From NCBI GenBank assembly GCA_950106755.1, contig OX467089.1, forward strand, positions 19,201,345 to 19,265,344: a stretch of 64,000 nt of DNA, given 5' to 3'. Origin of the DNA: Climacium dendroides (taxonomy: Eukaryota; Streptophyta; Bryopsida; Hypnales; Climaciaceae). The translations under genes and the position numbers were made by a program. Below, piece by piece: positions 61,101 through 64,000 of this stretch. The notes beneath the pieces are model-generated. The model was given only the letters and a program-made list of their open reading frames with translations. It ran no database searches and was not told the DNA's origin. Position 1 is the first letter of the stretch. Each line of letters begins with the position of its first letter.

Positions 61101-62604
61101 AGGTGAACATCAATGTCCAGTGTTCGCTAGTCTACAATTCAGAGTTTTGTAATAGTCCTACCATTGAAGGGTATGTATTCCATACCTTTCTGTAATGGGC
61201 TAGTTAGCTCCTCTAGTTTCTTTCCTTATGTTGTACAGTACAGTAAGCAGGTTCATGTAATAAGAAAGCAATGTTCAATAAACATATCCCACGCCACTTG
61301 CATTTCCTCTCATGCCTTGGATTGATTCGGCATCAGTTAAGAATCTTTTTTGTCGGTGACGTTAAAAAGCTCTTTTTCCGTGGTGGATGCAGACATTGGA
61401 GCTGAAATACAATAACCTTTGCTGCGAAAAGTGCGTCCGAGACATCAAGGCTGCTCTGGCGAAGGTCCCTGGTAAAGATCGACTCTTCACCTGCGTTATT
61501 TATTGTAACTATGCTTATATGTATATGTTTATATGTTGAGGTATATAAGTTAGTTTTTGTGTTGCTCTCACTGCTGTGGGCTTTGTGTGGGCTTTGATGT
61601 GTGACCTTGAAAGAATATACTCTTCAAAGTGTTCTGGTTCCCCAGAAGAATGCTAGCAGTTATATCTCTCTCTCTCTTCCATACAAAATCCTCCGTTGAC
61701 AATGTGGGAAATAGACTAGATTTATCAAATTGCATGTGATAAATCTATGCTTGGAATTTGTGCTTGTGCAGGAGTTGAATCAGTCACGGAGGATTTCATG
61801 GAGGGCACAGTGACGGTGGCGGGCTTCGTGTCAGCTGCTGTTGTTCTGTCCGTCTGTAGACAAACTTCTCCTAAGAAAGTCATCTACCTCGTTGGCGATG
61901 AAGTCCCTCAAGCTTATGCATCACTTCCCAGCGAATTCGAAGTGCATCATGAAGAACCAGAAATAGCGCCTACCCCTGAACCTGCTCCTGAACCTGAACC
62001 TGCTCCTGAGGCTACTCCTGCCCCTGAACCGGCTCCTGAACCTGCTCCTGCCCCTGAACCGGCTCCTGAACCTGCTCCTGCCCCTGAACCGGCTCCTGAG
62101 GCTACTCCTGCCCCTGAACCTGCTCCTGAGGCTACTTCTGCCCCTGAACCTGCTCCTGAACCTGCTCCTGAACCTGCCCCTGAACCTGCCCCTGAACCTG
62201 CCCCTACCCCTGCCCCTGAACCGGCTCCTGAACCTGCCGCTACCCCTGCCCCTGAACCGGCTGAAGCTGCTCCTGCCCCTGCTCCTGAACCTGCCGCTGC
62301 CCCTGCCCCTGAACCTTCTGAAGCTGTTCCTGCCCCTGCCCCTGCTCCTGCTCCTGAACCTGAACCAGAGCCTGCACCAGAGCCAGTTCCGAAGCCTGCA
62401 CTCGATGAACCCGAACCCGCTGTTACAAAAGAACCTGTATGGATATCCGAACCGGGATCTGAACAGAACCGTAAACCAGAGCTGGTTTCAGAGGCAACGG
62501 CAGCCCCGAAACCAGAGACAACTGCGGAGGCCAACGGCAATGCTGAACCTGTGAGCAAACCCAGTGAAAACGGCGAGGTTCAACAGGAAAAACCTGCAAC
62601 TTGA
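55192..62604 (+). CDS. Multidomain membrane-TPR-coiled coil-HMA-proline-rich protein; 13 exons, 1015 aa
   Basis: Exons: 55192-55765, 56377-56448, 56847-56947, 57080-57245, 57313-57338, 57789-58009, 58301-58384, 58453-58537, 58791-58999, 59696-59924, 60734-61102, 61393-61471, 61772-62604. They total 3048 nt and all twelve junctions keep phase at GT-AG sites. Membrane span at about 14-32. A soluble part with [18 protein letters not shown] and [19 protein letters not shown] follows. Two more spans lie at about 329-347 and 353-379, then an acidic loop ([10 protein letters not shown]). TPR-like helices occupy about 486-575 ([20 protein letters not shown]). A coiled coil of 11-residue [11 protein letters not shown] repeats covers about 590-710. 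The HMA domain (about 713-778) has C723-E-K-C726, then [18 protein letters not shown]. The Pro/Glu/Ala tail (about 795-950) is low-complexity. I do not recognise the N-terminal half. It could be two adjacent genes, for instance split in the 0.7-0.8 kb introns 9 or 10, though no separate start or stop suggests that. Confidence 0.68.
59960..60360 (+). repeat. Tandem repeat in intron 10, three copies of about 125 bp
   Basis: Anchor tgcatgcac lies at 59,978, 60,101 and 60,230 (periods 123 and 129). Units share ttgtaattgaagga, aatgtagcaa and agaaagaagaaat. They are diverged but clear, and lie within the long intron between the TPR-like exon and the coiled-coil exon. Confidence 0.8.
60805..60950 (+). 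repeat. 33-bp coding repeat (11-residue units)
   Basis: Units containing gccaaagctgcagcggactt recur at 33-bp spacing, giving [15 protein letters not shown] hendecads. The first three are almost identical in DNA, while later ones (AEAQ, AAAEAK) have drifted. The array is part of exon 11 of the gene at 55,192-62,604. Hendecad periodicity fits a right-handed coiled coil or an amphipathic helix. Confidence 0.85.
61975..62400 (+). repeat. Low-complexity Pro/Glu/Ala coding repeat
   Basis: Repeated cctgctcctgaa / gcccctgaaccg hexamer-like units encode (PAPEPAPE)n with occasional Thr, Ser and Val. The reading frame stays open for the whole tract and ends in a less repetitive Glu/Lys/Asn-rich tail. 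The antisense frame is also open but is Ser/Gly/Ala repeat without meaning. Confidence 0.95.
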
Positions 62605-64000
62605 AGTCACTGCAAATCAATCATGTAAAGCTTCGATTTCAAAGTCGCCAATCGATTCTCCTCTCAATTTGCTGGCTAGCTCAGCCTGGACACAGTCACG
62701 GGGAGGACTGTCTGAGGCTTTGAATTGACAATAGGTACATTTACATTTACAGTAAACCATTTATATACAAGAAGTTTGAGTTGCCGAACCTTGCTTGAAA
62801 CGTGAGCCAGTGCTTCAAGATTCGAGACTCTTACAGGAGTATATATAGCTACTTATTGATTCAAGAAGTTTGAGTTGCCGGGCCTTGCTTGAAACGTGAG
62901 CTAGTGCTTCAAGATTCGAGACTCTTTTACCGGCAGTTTGAGTTGCCGGACCTTAGTACTTGAAACGTGAGCTTGTACGTGCTTCAAGATTCGAGACTCT
63001 TCCAGTAGTTATTGATTCAAGACCAAAGGGGAGGACCGAGGCTTTGCATCGACAGAAACAGAAACGACTCTGCTGCTTATATTATTTAGATCGAGTGGAC
63101 TGATCGACAGGTGAGAGAACAAGAGTACAATACAGTGCTGCAGATTTGTCGTCTCCTTGGACATTTTTGTGAGTAACTAAGATCCTAGTGTAGTTAGATT
63201 GTTACTAGTTGTGACTAGGTCCGAAAAGAGACATGGAGAGAAACTCCCAGCTTCCCAGGACAGAGTTGCTAGCTTAGGAGTACTTCTGAGATTAATTATT
63301 TGTCACCGTTTAGGGCCTTTGAGACCTCACTACAGCAGGGTTCTGTCAAAAATTAATTATTGATTGTAATTTGTAAAGTTTACCACGAAATCTAATATTA
63401 ATATTGTAAAGCTACTATCTAGAAAGCTATCAAATAGTCTGGATTGTCAGCCGGATTGTAAACTGAAGCTCATCAACATGAGGATGAATGTGCTGTCAAG
63501 GGACCCAGCTGACAAATCTTTTCCAAACGTGGCCTTTGACCGGATGGACTGAAAATGCACGTGATTCTCAGTGAAGTGTTTCATTACGGTGGAAACACCT
63601 AAAACCGTCAACCGTCAATATAAGCAATTTGGCATAGTTGGAGGCACCTCCTTCTAGAAGAAACTAGAAGAAAAAAATATTTTAGTACTATTAGCAATTG
63701 AAAATCATGAATATAAAAAATAAATAAAATAAAATTTTTGGATAAGACATGTAATTTCTGTGAATTTTTAAAGTGCAAGCTCCATTGAAACTATCATATA
63801 ATTAGATCTGAATTCTCAAAAAATCAGCAATCAACTAATTATAGTTAAATACAAGAACAATTTAATGACACTTTAAGGGAAAATCTATTGTGCCTTGATG
63901 GATATAGGGATGGTTTGGGATGTTTCCACTTTTATCACATTACATTATTCAATGTGTCTTTTGGTTCATGAAAAAAAAATTGTATTCATAAGCGTAGGGA
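62605..64000. other. 3' region of the multidomain gene and intergenic tail
   Basis: No further gene is seen. The first few hundred bases are probably 3' untranslated sequence and hold a three-copy repeat (62,768-63,005). After about 63,650 the sequence becomes AT-rich. Confidence 0.5.
62768..63005 (+). repeat. Tandem repeat in the putative 3' UTR, three copies of 68-94 bp
   Basis: Anchor gtttgagttgccg lies at 62,774, 62,868 and 62,936; each is followed by ttgaaacgtgag and gtgcttcaagattcgagact. Copies 1 and 2 are separated by an extra atatatagct-containing spacer. Well-conserved units suggest a recent expansion. Confidence 0.9.

Noticed and set aside
61947..62558. Minus-strand open frame of 203 codons, Ser/Gly/Ala repeats
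   Set aside because: It is the antisense shadow of the Pro/Glu/Ala coding repeat. The plus frame joins the HMA domain through an in-phase splice, and the minus frame has no family or splice support.
1..64000. tRNA, rRNA or snoRNA genes
   Set aside because: I looked for cloverleaf arms and conserved box motifs by eye and found none I could support; a covariance-model scan would be decisive.

Overview
The window is nuclear DNA of a land plant. The genes are split by GT-AG introns and are GC-richer than the AT-rich, repeat-filled DNA between them. Telobox motifs (AAACCCTAA type) occur near gene 5' ends. Two proteins carry plastid-targeting-like N-termini, one of them a plastid-type CDP-diacylglycerol synthase. 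There is also a decayed plant LINE and several MITE-like elements. I cannot name the species. The gene style (long leaders, introns of about 70-1000 bp, old dispersed non-coding repeats) would suit a bryophyte or other seedless plant, but that is inference.

Layout: 1-2.98 kb is non-coding and includes a duplicated block of about 225 bp. 3.02-6.52 kb (minus) is a seven-exon plastid CDP-DAG synthase gene (474 aa). 7.46-7.62 kb (minus) is a candidate 54-aa membrane microprotein. 8.2-13.2 kb is AT-rich and repetitive. 14.04-17.06 kb (minus) is a seven-exon gene for a 496-aa conserved, probably plastid, membrane protein of unknown function. 17.58-20.87 kb holds a 150-bp minisatellite, an AAAAC microsatellite and a cluster of small inverted-repeat elements. 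20.88-25.65 kb is a degenerate, interrupted LINE. 25.65-35.6 kb is gene-free but rich in MITE-like elements, including a CACTA-type 150-bp hairpin and an 870-bp hAT-like insertion that can be seen against an empty paralogous site in the same window. 36.80-40.05 kb (plus) is a six-exon SEC14-like lipid-transfer protein gene (268 aa). 40.1-53.2 kb is gene-free with many tandem arrays and an inverted pair of repeat copies of about 600 bp. 53.9-55.05 kb is a degenerate five-copy tandem repeat. 55.19-62.60 kb (plus) is a 13-exon gene.

The last gene is the most interesting. When it is spliced by hand, every junction keeps phase and predicts one 1015-aa protein. In order it has an N-terminal membrane anchor, a conserved-looking soluble region, two further membrane spans, a TPR-like region, an Ala-rich coiled coil of 11-residue repeats, a heavy-metal-associated (HMA) domain with a CxxC site, and a long Pro/Glu/Ala tail. 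I know of no described protein with this architecture.

The genes do not form an operon or an obvious pathway, as expected for a plant. Two of them (CDP-DAG synthase and SEC14-like protein) bear on phospholipid metabolism or transport, which is probably coincidence. All exon boundaries were read by hand from splice consensus, phase and family resemblance, without transcript evidence.
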